A stretch of 64,000 nucleotides of DNA. Source: Xiphydria camelus (Eukaryota; Arthropoda; Insecta; Hymenoptera; Xiphydriidae). The position numbers and the translations under genes were made by a program. Shown here piece by piece: positions 37,332-51,400 of this stretch; position 1 is the first letter of the stretch; each line of letters opens with the position of its first letter. The notes beneath the pieces were generated by a model. It saw only the letters and a program-made list of their open reading frames with translations. It was not told the DNA's origin and made no database searches. Location of the stretch: the NCBI GenBank assembly GCA_963678675.1, contig OY783192.1, positions 320,001-384,000 of the forward strand. Reading direction: 5' to 3'.

Positions 37332-38449
37332 TTCGTTGATGGCGAAACGCAACGCGATCGGAACGCTTCGATTAATGCCTCAACCCAACCACGCGCGCGC
37401 TTCCTATACCGTCGACAATGCAATCCACTTGGTCGATAACGATATTACCACAAACAATAACGCTCTCGCACTTCAACGACAAACGATGCTCATTGTATGA
37501 CAATTTTTATGACTCGACGTGGCACTAATTCTTCTTTTTTTTTTCAGTTACGATACGTGAGCATAGATTCGCGTTACTGAACCGTCGCACCACACCTTTG
37601 TAACGGCGTACGGAAATCTACTATCACACTATCGGACGATAAGATAATACGATATGCCCCGTGTGAGTAACCTGTTCCCCTCCTATCATGGAACCAAGAT
37701 GGTCAGCAGATACTATTTAGAAAATCAGATCGCAAAAAATGTCATCGCTATACCATAGGTGTTGTTTACCGAGTGCATTTTTTTTAGCATTTGGGTTTCA
37801 TTTTTCCTTTCTACTGATAACTTGATAGAAGATCGTTTCTACGTACGTTTAAAATGTCACCAACTGCGTCTCGCATATTACTATACTTATCGGCTATCGA
37901 AAATTCAATATGTAGGGGAAACCGGGGCGAGTTGATAAAAGAAGTTGGCAGCGAGGGGCCACCTTCCTCTATCAACTTGTTCCGGTCTTCCCTATTATCG
38001 TACATGAGAGACAGTAAAGTCGAAGCCATCGTTTATACGAGCTTGTTATTTTACAGTTTCGTTTTTTCAGTTCCGAGTCAACAATTTGTTTTAATCCGTT
38101 GATTGCGCCGTGAAAAAAGGTGGGAAATTAACTCAAAGGCTTTTTCAACGTTCTTTATGGATAAACCATTCGATTGTTTTGAAGAAGAATCACGCCTTTA
38201 ACGATGAAGAGAGAGAGAGAGAGAGAGGACTGCTATTTTGCTCCCGACGACAAGGTGCATCGCGCGGGTCAATTTGGGTCGTGCCACGATTTTGAAATAC
38301 CTTCGCTATCTTATCGCGAACGAGGATATCTTATTGTTACTCCACCTCCGCGTACACCTCCCGTGACTCACGACGGAAGATAATATACCTGTCGCACACA
38401 CGAATTTCGGCGTACTATACGTTTGAGAATGCGATAAAACCAAGTCGGA
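37332..38449. promoter_or_regulatory. Divergent upstream region between paralogues A (-) and B (+)
   Basis: The two signal-peptide exons face away from each other across 1118 bases. The interval holds hairpin copy 6 and a GA run at about 38207-38227. No TATA box stands out. Since the genes are paralogues, shared enhancers are plausible, but that is inference. Confidence 0.35.
37911..37996. mobile_element. Palindromic hairpin family, copy 6, complete with terminal repeats
   Basis: TAGGGGAAACCGGGGCGAGT at the left and, in inverse, TAGGGAAGACCGGAACAAGT at the right define terminal inverted repeats of about 25 bases. The centre is reduced to GAAGTTGGCAGCGAGGGGCCACCTTC. It marks the likely full ends of the family, TAGGG...CCCTA. 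Confidence 0.8.
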
Positions 38450-41400
38450 ATGAAAATTCAGTGCTTCCTGCTATCGGCATGCTACGGTGCGTATAAGCGT
38501 TCGCGTACATACTCGTACATGTGTTCGATAGCAAATCGTATGCGACTTGTCACAAAACACATCAAGCGACCGAAGATAGATCCTGTGTTTATATTCTATA
38601 GACGGAAATAGTGCGATTGAATTTCAAAATGGAGCCAAGTGAAATGGAGATACGGTCGTCACACACACGTGACTCGACGAAGTAAACGCGTGAAGCGTAG
38701 GAGAGACTGCGGACCAAATCAACGCGGGAAGTTGGCCCCTCGTTCCTATTACTTTCCACGGCAATGAGGGGCCAACTTCACGCGTTAACTTGTTCTGATC
38801 GCTCCTATCGTTCCCTCATAGTGTCATTCTTATTATGAGAGGGAAATATCGAGACGGATTGAGCAAATATCGCAGTGAATTGTGACTCGACATTTATTAA
38901 ATATATTCCTACAGTGACATGAAAAATAATTGTAAGATTTTGTAATTGGAGTAATGTTAAATTGCGATTCTCTACGTGATTTTCGATAATTCTCGCAATT
39001 ATTTGTTTCCGTATAAATACATATGTACCTTAAAATTGTATTCTGGTACTTTTGTCACCAGATGAAACAATTAAAAAAAGAAATGCGTCATCGTGTTTTG
39101 GAACGTGTCGTGTTTAAATGGGCAATGAATAGTCGGACGTAGATACTGAATTCATAATTCGCTATTTCTCGAACTACGAAATTATATCAGGTCGGACAAT
39201 ATGTACCTAAGTTATAAATTAAAAAATATATTTTATTATATATCTCACAGGGATATGGTTCGTGCAGTGCCAAATCAGTATACCCGAAGGTCTTCGAGAA
39301 TGTTATTCGAACAGTACTGTGGAGAATCTTCAGATTCCAATGAACTTGCGCGTTCTGATAGATATAATTCGAAAGGCGGAGCGAAAAACGTATACGACGA
39401 TGGATATGAGGACCGTAGCCACCTCGTTATTGCATAGGTGAGAAGCGAACGAGATCGAATGTAATTATGCCATCCAGTTTTGCATAAAGATCAATTGAAG
39501 TGCAAACCGTCAGAAACTGCACTGGCTACACATTATTATTAGTCGCGAACAATCTTATAAATTATTTGATCGGAATAAATAATAAGAAGAATCGATAACA
39601 AATTCTTAGCTTCCATATACCCCGTGTTTATTTTAATACACACCGGTATAACTGGTTGCATGTGGTTGGGTTATCTGCTTATTGGGGCGGCTGTGCGATA
39701 ACACGCCTATAAGGCGTCCCATCGTATAAAAAAAATACTAAAACTAGAAAAGAAATACAACAACATTTATTCAGATTTAAATTCGACGGTATCGAGTACA
39801 ACGAGAATGTGAACGCGGCAGCGGGCGTATCACCCTTCAGCGGCAGCGGTCCCCAACGCGTGAAGCACAAAATCGTCGAGGAGCTGATCCCGGGCGACGC
39901 CGAAGCGTTTCCCAGCAAAGAGCTGTCTCTCGCGGAACGTTGCGCCTTGCATCGCATGGTCTCGAATACCGTGTGGAATCATCGCTCGGCGAACGAGGAT
40001 AAACTCTGCGAGAGTGGACCGACGGGAAAGATTTTCGGTAATTTAATCAGTCCGCGTAGCTAAACGCTTCTGTTATTCGCTCTTGATACGGGAACGCTCA
40101 ATTAACACGTTTCTCTTTCAGGTAGATCTCTATTTGGACCGTCGAAGAGCTGTCCCGTAGAGCTTGGCGTCATCATAACACCGTTCGGTACGATCGCTCC
40201 TGGAACGGTGATCGGCGCGATCGCAGCTTCTCTGCAGCCTCAAAACGTGGCTATCAAGCGGTTGTTGATGGAACCGGATTTGAAATATCTGGGTGCGGTA
40301 CACTTTTGATTCTTCGAAATTAAACTCAACTTAGTGTACAATTCATCCATTATTGTTTTACATTCTTTGTACATTGTAACGCAATGCTTCTTTATCGAGC
40401 ATCAGTTTCTCCAAAATCTGCAACTCGTTCGATCTCTTACATTCGAACGTTACATTATTCCGTTTTAGAAAATGCGAGGGTGGACGTGTCAAATTTGAAA
40501 TACAACGAGAAGGAGATCGATTTTGTTATGCCGAAGGATCGTATAGCCATCGGGAGATCGATGTGGTTTCAATTACTGGATTCTTCGCCCGCGAAACTCG
40601 ACAATATCTGGGCGGCGACATTAGCAGGTGACAAATTTATTATATACGAAGAGCGCCGACACATCAAATGACATAGTTTTAGTTCTACGGGTAACATATA
40701 ATTAGTAGCCAAAGAATGTTATCTCGCAAAGCGTTTCCACGCAAACATCTTCAAAGTCAAACTTAAGGGAAAATTCTAAATACTCTTGCTCTCTACTTCT
40801 TGTCCGATAATTTGCATCCAATATGCATTATACATATAATTGCATCACAGGTGATTTAGCTGAAATGACGGTGTACCAGGGGCCTCTAGTCGGTTCCAGT
40901 ATGACGCTTGGTGCCACTGGATTTTGGAACAGCACGATGCGTCCCAATATATATTATTTAACGAATAAACGTGGCAGCTTTGACGCTACGAGGGCCGAAA
41001 TAATAGGCGGTATTGACGGTGAGTTTTAAAACTTATTAGGTACTTATATCATTACATTTGTTGATAATATCTGACACTTGTGTATCAGTGATGTATCTCT
41101 TATTTTAAACAATAAATATTTCTGATGCAGTGCCCTCAATTGACATTACAGCTAGGATTGCAGTTTTTATTATTATACTTTTAGCTAGACGAAATATTAC
41201 TACATGAAATTATACTTCAAAGAAATGTGACTGAAATTCTTATTTAATTAATGGACACAGTATTAAATATACTCTATTAATTAAGAATGGTAAATATAAT
41301 TCGTAATTAAAACAGTATAGTATTCAATACTTATACTGTTGAGGCGCATTTATAAAACGTAACAACTATTCGCGAATATGCGCTTGTTATATTCATATGT

Positions 41401-44400
41401 GCATCCCAGCCATGTTTTTAAAGCATTTTTTTTAAGGAAATACTATAGAGAAATAAAAGTAGTATGTATGTATATAAAAGATAATATGATTGCGATTTCT
41501 CTATTTTAGTTTATCTATGTATAAATATCATTTGAACACACGTATACGAGAACCACCGATTAAATATTATGTCCTCACCATTTCAGGACTGATAATAGCA
41601 AAGAATTTGCAGACCTGGATCGACAGTTTCCACAGCCTCCGTCTGAGTCAGGTCTTAGACATGTACTACAGCGACAGAGGCGTGACATTCAACACGAGGA
41701 TCAAAGCGTGTGAGAGGGCAAGAGGTTTCTTGCAAGTTGCCCCAAGAACGATCTTAGATGAACAGGTCAGAATGAATGAAGTTTGCCAACGCTTGACGAA
41801 CTTTCAGCTATGGCACAATATTCGTAACCGAGTTATCGGCCGACATTTGTTCGAAGTTAGGATTACAATTGATTCAGTTATTGCATTAAAATCTAGAGAC
41901 GGTCCAGAATTTCAGCACTAACAATTAATAATGACATGCAGGGTGCTAAAGGGTTTGAAATTAGAAAGAGCCTCTTAGCGGTTACATTCTGTGGAATCTA
42001 GTATTTACACGTCAAACTCTATGGTCCGTAATTATCATATCACTTCCTTTAGTGTCACTAAAAATATTAGCTCACCCCACTGAGTTAATCATTCATAAAA
42101 CATCCACCGCTCTAAATATTCCTTTTGTGACTTCCGACGCTAGACTTACTCGATGTCGCACGTCTTGGCCTATCGCAATAGTGTCGCCTACATGACTGAT
42201 GAGGCTCTAGAGCGGATGGTCGGATACGCAACCGGGGTATTCACGAGTTACACCGAAAATCACTTGTTCTCGGAGTTGCATTGCCATAACGAAAAGTTGA
42301 GTCCTCGCGTCGAGATCGTCGTGGCCTTCGACGGTGCGTGGTCCAGAGAGTACACGGCTGATTTTCTCGCGTATGTTCGACGTTTGCTACGATCTTGAAA
42401 CAATTTGACGTTGAATATTGCTTTTCTTGCGATATAGGTACTGATTTGTATATCATTACAGAGTGATGGCAGAAGATCTGGACGTGTCTATGTTCGGATC
42501 CAAGATGGGCTTGATGCACGGTACAACTGGAGAGTGGATATTCAATATCACCAACAGCCCCGCATTAGTCTACCATTCTATATCAAACCTTATAAATATT
42601 ACGTGTAAGTATGTGCACTATCTACCTCGGAATATGTGTACAGCCTACTGAAAAGATCCCATAGAGATTCCCGTAAACAATTTCTATGGGAATCTGATGT
42701 GCTCTTCTGATGCAGTAATTCCAGATATCCTAGATATACTAGAAAAGTTTGAAAAGGACGAACAGGAATTCATTGGATTCTATGTGTATCTGAGATGATA
42801 AATAGGGATTTACCGAATTTTTTAGGTGTATCCGCAAAAACAAGTAGAATCCCATAAAGAAAATAAAGACTTGTACACACCGCTCTATTCGTAACTACTA
42901 ATGGAACGTTACAAGATTTTCTTTTTACAGATATACACATAGAATCCGATATACCTATGTATGTAGGTATGTATTTGTTAAACAGGTGAAACTTATTTTT
43001 GCTTAATTCCTTAAAATTCCTTTTCTTTGATGAAATTTAAATTTATATGTATATCTACTAGTTTTATTATTATTAAAAAATTAATATCAATTAAAATTTT
43101 TATTTTTATAAATATTTAAACTTGAAAATTAAATTTATTTAACCTTTAAAATTCTTATTCATTCCTCTCAGATTTTTATCAGTAGATATTTGGAATTGCT
43201 GTGTCAAAAGAACACATCAAATTCCCATTGAGATTCTGTGGAATTTTTACAAGCTTTCTATTAGAATTTATATGAGAGACTATAACATCTTTTTAATAGG
43301 GCAATGTACTTTTATCAGGACGCGATTAACGTAAGAATATACTACGGTAAACTTTAAGCTCTCTATAAACGATAAGTCGAATGCTAATAGTTCCTACATA
43401 AAAAAAAAACTCGTAGCAGTACCGCATTAGAGAACTTTTTCCTGAAGATTCAATCTCTTAGGGCCCACCACATTGGACTATACTAAAGTACTGAAAAACA
43501 TTTACAAGTACTTAAATAATACGTGGGAGGAGAGGCACAAGAATCACGTAATAGGCGGCTTAGGTCAAGCCATTGTTTTACTAGGACCTCTCGTATCTCT
43601 GAGCGAAACCGAACAAGAATCTGTGATTTCCTTGTTGCGACGTATCAAAGGCGATCATCCAGGTGATCGAGATTTTCGGTTGTATGAACTAGATTTCTAT
43701 TTACACCAATATTTAATTCGCATTAATGACTGTATGCAATTCTCTCGACAGAGGTACACTTTCTGTATTACGTATCTGAGTACAACTCTCGTACGTTTAA
43801 GTCCTTTCTACTGTCAGAAGAGGATCATCTGATAAAGAGCTTAGATATAGATGATATCACGAGACATATTTTAATGGGTAAGTTTTCCCAATTATAATTA
43901 TTTACTGGAATTTTTTCAATCCGATTAAATTTGGGTACATATTATTTCTTGAAGAAATCAAAATTGATTTACCACGGAGATAATAGTCGAACTTAAAACA
44001 ATAGCATACGTTGTGTATTATATTTCAGTGCCCATGACTTTGAGACCAATAGGTTGCAATTCGAAAATTATTGTAGGAGTGAAAGATCAGTTCGAGGATT
44101 ACATCAGTCCTGTGCAATCGACGACGTATAGATTACATCCCCATTGGCGAAATAACACGAAGGAAATCAAAATATCGGTTAGTCGTTCGCACGCAGTTAT
44201 CATATCGAGTAATGCTTCTTCGTTGCGTCGTCGAATTGACCGTCGTTGACGACTGTTCAACGTAGTCTTATTTTTTTCGTATCAGGTACACGTGTATGGA
44301 TACGGTTCAATGAAAGCGTGTTCGTGGATTAAATGGAAGATCAACGGTTACGAGGAAGGGCGGTATTGCAAAGAATTAACTGGTCACAATGAGATCACTT

Positions 44401-44745
44401 TGACCGATTATACCGAGTGCGTCAAGGGTAAACCTTGCCCTAGCACGTACTACAGAGTTCAAAACGTTTCCTCGCTCGTCAAATGCGCGGGTACGTCCTT
44501 TAAACACCGACGAATCGGTAGTGATTTAACATTGGTGAACCAAGCTCGATGTCTTTCGATTACCAGTATCGCGTAGCTAAAGCGTCACTGTTTATTTCAT
44601 TCTTACAGAAATGGACTGTAGACTACCGGACCAGGTGAGATTTATCATACGCATCGAAAACTTATATTGCTCGGGAGCAAGCGTTCGAGTTTCCTTGATG
44701 TTAGTTTCGTTAATTGTCTCAGCTTTTCTAACGATCTTTCTTTAA
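38450..44745 (+). CDS. Unrecognised secreted, probably GPI-anchored protein with degenerate VWA-like core (paralogue B)
   Basis: Fourteen exons close in frame to 783 aa: 38450-38486, 39251-39437, 39775-40037, 40122-40292, 40469-40627, 40851-41018, 41587-41765, 42144-42370, 42462-42604, 43462-43662, 43752-43877, 44029-44177, 44286-44490 and 44609-44745. The start (MKIQCFLLSACYGIWFVQC) is a signal peptide. Blocks shared with paralogue A, in the same order, include LLHRFKFDGIE, ERCALHRM, PQNVAIKRLL, IWAATLAGDLAEM, GATGFWNST, LRLSQVLDMYYSDRG and the final Cys-rich region. VEIVVAFDGAW near 444-454 stands where a VWA metal site would be but lacks it. The end (GASVRVSLMLVSLIVSAFL) is a GPI-type tail. 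Two introns of A are absent here (B exons 3 and 8) and one B intron (exons 6/7) is absent from A. Function unknown. Confidence 0.8.
38697..38815. mobile_element. Palindromic hairpin family, copy 7, in paralogue B intron 1
   Basis: TAGGAGAGACTGCGGACCAA and GTTCTGATCGCTCCTA are the outer ends. AACGCGGGAAGTTGGCCCCT and AGGGGCCAACTTCACGCGTT are the inner arms. Confidence 0.85.
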
Positions 44746-45402
44746 CTTTTATCTTGCCTATCTGGGGCCGTCCATTAATTACGTGAGTATGATTTTTGGT
44801 TTTGTATACCCTTCCCTCTCTACACGCATATCGTAACTTTAGAATTTCGAGATAGTCATGTATCGCATAATACAGTCCAACTTCCACTATCTGAACTTCA
44901 AATCGATACGACACACACTTCAGTCTGTCACATAAAAGAATCCTCCATATGCTTTAAAAGATTATTATTTAACTAAAGTAGTTTTAAGTAAAAAACAATG
45001 CAAAAATGGATTTAAAGTACGTTTCAACGTACTGTTACGCTGTTACCTAGCGTTTATCCGGTAAATTGTTAAATCTTCATTATTGTTGAACACAGTTTGA
45101 CACTTAAGATCTATTGTAGTTAATGGATATTCGATTTTCGCATCGAGAGCTATTTGTTAATTTATCGCATTACTTCTTAAGGAATTTTGTAAGCATCGCG
45201 TTGTACTTTGTTATCACTCAATGCAACGTTAAAATGTAAAGATTAATACACGCGATAATTAGTACCTATATAAGACAATGCGTCGAATGTATTTAAAAAA
45301 GTGACAATTTATGTTCCCATTTACAGTGTAAGAAATGTACGGAAATATGTTTTATCGTTGTCACTCCTATTTATTTATTATCATCATCGAAGTGTTGTTC
45401 AT
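44746..45402. other. Convergent region between paralogue B (+) and Nup133 (-)
   Basis: AT-rich with no coding exon seen. An AATAAATAAAT on the minus strand at about 45369-45380 lies roughly 25 bases past the Nup133 stop and is a good polyadenylation signal for it. The signal for paralogue B is not obvious. Confidence 0.5.
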
Positions 45403-48400
45403 TCAATAATTATCGTATGCATATTCGTACACGGTTTTGAGGAGAAATTGAAAATTACTGGAAGCAGCCAAACTTCCCAGTTCCGGCTCCGTTAAAATCA
45501 AGTCGACTGAAGGTAGGAACTCTTCGAGTTTGGCACCTATAATAACGAAATAGTATGACGATCGAAAGGCAAAGGGAACCATAGCGACTTCCGATTCACT
45601 TAAATCCGATCAAAGAGTTTCGATCGAGAGTAGCATTTTTAATTACTTACCCATAAAATGCGCCAAGTCCACTAATTTGAAGAAAACGGTCTCTTGAACT
45701 TGCTGCTCGGGATTATTGGTAACAGTGTCCCAGCGATCACGCCGGGCAGCTCGGGCCCAGATTCTCAAACGCAACGACGCCTTGTCCTCCTCTTGCTCCA
45801 CATAATCGAGCAAATCCAGGGCCTTCTTAAAGTCGTACTCGTTTGCGAGCACGTTCTCTTCGCACGTGTAGAGCTGATTTATAAATTGTAGGGTACACAT
45901 TATTCGAGATTCAACTCTATTCTTATCAGAGATTCGCGTTTGTATTGAACACTAGGCCCTATGTGATATGCGTGAGTTCGGGTAAGAATGAAAACCGCAC
46001 CACGGATTATCGATTGAGTATCTCTATCGCATTTCCTGTATTTCTCATGGATTTCTTTGTACGTTTAAAAGTGCAGGACAATGACGTTTTGTGCACAGTA
46101 TTCTCATTCGTATTTGCAGGTATCGCATAAGCGATTAGATAAGATTTACGTTGTATTACGCTTCATTTCAATTGAACGAATTTAAACGACCGATCGAAGT
46201 TTGGCTGTTATCATAAATATATTCGACAAAATCGAAATGAAATAGAACAAGTGTTCGTATAAGAATTGTTTCATTCTGGAAGCTGCACATTCCTCATGAT
46301 TAAACTTTTACTAAATCTTACTTCGATTCTGAAAAGCTTTAAGGAAGTTAGACTCTGGAGACTGGCCGATCTTGATCAATCAAAATAATTAAGAACATTT
46401 CAAAAATGCAGTGTTTGACTCCTTTAATAATTTCAAACATCGACCAGACGATCGTATGGACACGTCACACGTCACGTTTTATTTTACTTTTACATTTGAC
46501 GAATGTGCGTAATGTAAAGGAGAGGGATAGTCGTATTTGTTACGTAATATTAACAAAGGATGTAAAAGTTATTTGTGAGAGAGTGAAAAAGCAGGTCGTA
46601 ATAAAATAAGATAATAAATGAAACAAATGTAATAAATTATGATTTGTGTCAATTTTCTCAACGTACAATAAAATACTAAAAGACGCCTCCGAAAATACGA
46701 AACTTTCATCTAATCAAATAAAATCAAAGGCGGAGAAAATTTCGCGTGACCTTCGTTGTGATTTTGAAGTGAGCTTCTACTCCTAGAGAAGAATAGTCGC
46801 ATGAATAGTGCATAGATACGAAAGATCTTCGAATGAAACATCAGTAAAAGCAGTTTCACACCTACCGTAATAAGTTCCATCGGAGTGAGTACTCTCAACT
46901 TATCGATGTCGTATCCGTACGTTGCGAGCACTTGCGCCGGTAAATCTTCCTGATGAGCAATTAACGCCAACTCGTTGTCGATTCTTCTTACGCAATCGAT
47001 CACTTCATCAAGGGGGTCTTCCGACGCGAGGAGAGCCAGCTTGGATAACGATAACATCGACTGCGTTTCGAAAGTTAACAATAATTTATGTATCGATAGA
47101 ACTCGTAAACTTTATTTCTCCGCTAAATCATAGTCAAATGTTTATGTTTTACCTTTTTCCGAGTAACGAGTTCCGTTTCTTGCACCGCCAAAGAATGTAA
47201 CGTGTGAGAGGCAAAGCGCAATTCGTCCGTCAAGGCTGCCTGTACCCAGGATAAGGCTGGATGCTCGGATATCTTTTCCGTCAATTCGGTTGCTCCTCCG
47301 CGTCTACATCTGTCGACCAGTTGACCCTGCCGCCCGTCCTTCACATACCTATAGATATATATATCGGTGGTAGTTGATACAAAACGCAGACATTTCGTAA
47401 ACGATTAATAAAAAGTGGACATTTTTGTATAGCCAATTTGTGAAACCACTAAACACTTTCGTTTAAAATACTTTTGCCTGTATTCCTTAGTTTCCGAGAC
47501 ATCCAGCCGTTTTATTTAAGATAGGATAGCCTGTTACGTGACACTCACCAAGAAAACAAGAAACCAACAAAGTCCTGCGCCGCAAATTTCTCCATATAGT
47601 TGTCCAGCCGATTTTTATTATTCGTCAGTTCGCAGATCTGGATCAACGATGCGAAGTCGCAATATTTCTCGGCGAGCATCGCGGCATTTTCGTATTGCTC
47701 CTCTTTTACTGTAAACGAAGTATTTTTAGTGAGAATGTAGTACAATACAAAATACCAAGGCTCTTTATTATAAGAGAGAATAAGGACATAATTATTAGAA
47801 CTCATTATCGTAATTCTCATATTTTTTTTTAATACCTGAATTAATAATAACATAACAGCAACAAAATAATACGTACCAAGTGGTTGAATAAGATTTGTTC
47901 GTTCTGTTTCGTATTGTTTTAAAAGAGTTTCAAATTTCTCCGTGCCACGAATGCTCTCTAAATGGCACTTTCTACCATCTAGCAATAAGTCTATGAGACC
48001 AACCAGCTGTTCGTACAATTCATTTCTCACTGACGATTCGTTAGTGCCAGTTATACCATGTTTCAAAGTTATGAATTGCTGCGGAAAGAGACGACGCGAA
48101 CATAAGAAGAGAATGTGTCAATAAATATACTGACTTCAACTTTAGCTGCCAATGAGCTTCATTGCGTTAAATGGCACTGAAGAAAGAAAATGAGGAGACT
48201 TTTTAAATTATACCACAAACCATCGTTTGAAGACAATTTCGCAGACCATGTTTACCAGCCGCTGCAGTCCAAGGAAGATATTCCGTTATACCGGTGGAAC
48301 ACCTCGTAGGAATAAATCGTTCTGCGTTGTACTGTCTATACTTTACAACTTCGTGAAGGACGCCCTTACGAACGGAAGAAATATGAGTAAACGTGAATTC

Positions 48401-51400
48401 TTTACATACTGGGGTCTTCTGGTTTGTATTTTAGCTGTAGCTTACCAATAAGATGGCGTTTGCTTGCTGTATATACCGAGAAATTTGTTGCGTAGGTCGT
48501 TCCGATTGTATTATTTCGGAGGTACAATTGACGAGGGTGGGTAGAAACAGATGCACCTTACTCACTTCGCGGTAAAATATATCGTTGGAATTTAATTCTT
48601 TGGACACAAAAGCTTCGGGTGTCAAAGTCTGATCGATCACGGAGCTCGTAATCTCGCAAGTTTTTTTGCTGCTGTAAAAAAGTTCACAGATACAACCGCG
48701 CGTTGAACATACAATTACTCTACTTGTTATCATCATCGTTCTGCGTATCGTCAAAAGTATCGATGTCATATCGCACCTGTTCTGAAGATTGTATATGGTC
48801 AAAGCCGCGACAACCTTCTCGGCGTATTCGCCGAGAACGTGTGACGTCGCCATTATTATTCCTCTGTACGACACTGCGCAAAACTAAATACAGATATTTT
48901 TGAAGTTTCAGTGCAAATATTTATGTAAGTGTAAAATTGAATTACAGAAAATTAAAGAGGAACGCGGCATTGCCCAAAGTCTATATGTAGAGTATAAATG
49001 AGCGCACCCTATTCCACAAGTCGTATTCTTTTAAGAAATCTATGAAAAGATCCAGCGCCCTTTGCTTCCCTTCCAACTGATGAGGGATCTGCATAGACGT
49101 CACTGCGTTTACTGTCATTGCTACGAATAAGATAAATTTCGCGGATTAGTTTTGTTATGTCGCTCTATTCGGAGAGAGAGAGAGAGTATATATTTGAAAT
49201 CTTCATTAACATCTTCGAAAGCGTAGTTTACATTTCGATAAGGCTATGAATCGAAGCTTAATGTACTTAAAAGAAAATTGCGTAAGACTTACAAAGATCC
49301 CTGTGATTTGCCCAACGGGGATCGTTAGCCGGATAATCGTTAATTAAATCTTTCGCAACCTTTAGCACAAGGGTGTCCAGTGACGCGTCTATATCCATCA
49401 CTGGTTCTTCTTGCAACGGGAACAATCCAGACAAAATGTCATCGCATTGTGCCTGCGCGTGTAAAATTCTTTGTATAGCGCATGTCTAACCGTTAGCTGA
49501 TCGGAATATTAAATAAATATGTAAACCTTATGGCTCAAATTCAGTTTCGTAAGTACACACACATTTAATGTATACCTTATCTTGGCGAAGACTGAAGAGA
49601 AATGCCGCTCGTAACTGTGCCGCGCCATCCGAACTATAAAACATCTCGCGTAGCTCGTCATTGCTGACAAAGGTAGAAAAGTTCTCCGCTGCTAAAGTAG
49701 TATTACATGTACCATAATCGAGGCTAACATTACCCTCCGAATAGCTCCTGCAACAGAATTATATAAATGAATAAAGTTTCATCATTATCACTTTGATGTG
49801 AAATACTGCAAGACTCGAGAATTGATCGATATTTAAAATAGATATTTTATTTAACAAAAAGGGGAGCAGAATGTATGCAGTATTTAAAAATATACAAATT
49901 GCAACGTACGTATTCAAATCTTGAGATGCAAAATCTGTCGGCGTTATAGTCACGAGGCCGAGATTTCTAGTAAACAGTACAGGTGTTCCGGAACATAGAG
50001 CACCGCCTAAAACCCTATCCTCGTTGCGTCTCATGAAATCAATTGTATCTTGTTCATGCTCCGATGTACCTGTGTGTGGACATAGTAAAAGTTCTTTACA
50101 ATATTTGTGTGCGACGGTACGCGAGATACTAAAGTTTTCAAACGAAATTCTACTTACTGTTAACTACGATGACAGAGTCCTTATCATATATAATTGCTTC
50201 CCAGCCAGACAAGATGAAGCGATAAGGCAATATGTCTAGTTTTTCATCGTTGTTAGAAGTGAAAATAAGTATTTGCGGAATCTTTACCGGCATGAACCAC
50301 TTGAACGCATTTGTCAAAGTAGTGCCCGACAATGGCATTAAACCTACACAAAAAATGATACTCATTAAGGCTATCAATTTAGAGTTAATTGTCGACAAAA
50401 CTCATCCGCATTCACGCTACCAATTGCAATGTGCGCTTTCGAGCCAAAAGTTTCCGTGAAATCGACGCCCATGAGGAGAACTATTCCGTCGTCGCAAGGT
50501 TGCATGTCGATCAACCACGTTCCCATGTTTTCAGGATTAGCAGGATTCAATTCCTAGAAATAGAAATCGGTACAATTTACTAGGCTTGATGTTGTAGCTC
50601 CGATAGGAAGGAAGGGGAAAATCGCGCGTGGAACGACGATTACCCGAAAACGTTTTTGAAATGCCTGCGAAACTGTATGACCGATATCTTCCTCGAATTC
50701 GAGCTTCTCCTGCTCTCCAATTGGAAATGACCAATACTGTAAGGAGGATCCAGCGAGAATAAGAACTCGCGAGCCTCTATCTCCCATTGTGGTGCAAGTA
50801 ACTTTAACCAGTTTCTGGGGAGTATTATTTTCGTAAATTAGCGAAACGCGGATACAAATATTACGCCTCGCATAATTCGATATCATTTCAACACGATTCC
50901 AATACCGTTTCCAAAACGGGCGACTGAGGCATGGCTCCAAAAATGAGCGACGACATTCTACGTCCTATCCCGCCCAGCCAGCCTTGACTAGTTCTAAGGA
51001 CTCTGCAAGAAATGTTATTTCGTCCATTGGCGAATTGTGGTTGCAATAGCGCCACGGTACAGGTCGTCGTGGCCAAGATACAACCTTGACCCGGAATGTA
51101 CGTAAGACAGTCGACTTCCTGTCCAGCGAGCTCAGCGCTCGTTTCTATCGAAGACCCTTCATGGGCTACGCTCGCCCAGTAACGTACGATTCCTTCTGGA
51201 GAAACCGCCATGCAACTAGGCACCTTGAAAAGCAGGGAATACGAATCTTATTTAGATCATATTAAATTATACATTTACTTATCCATTTATTAACCATTTA
51301 GACTTTCCAAAAAATAATGAACACTTTTATACAGGCCAGATACGTTAAAATGTTATTAGGGGTAAATCGGAATACGCCGGACTACATATGAAGGCTATAG

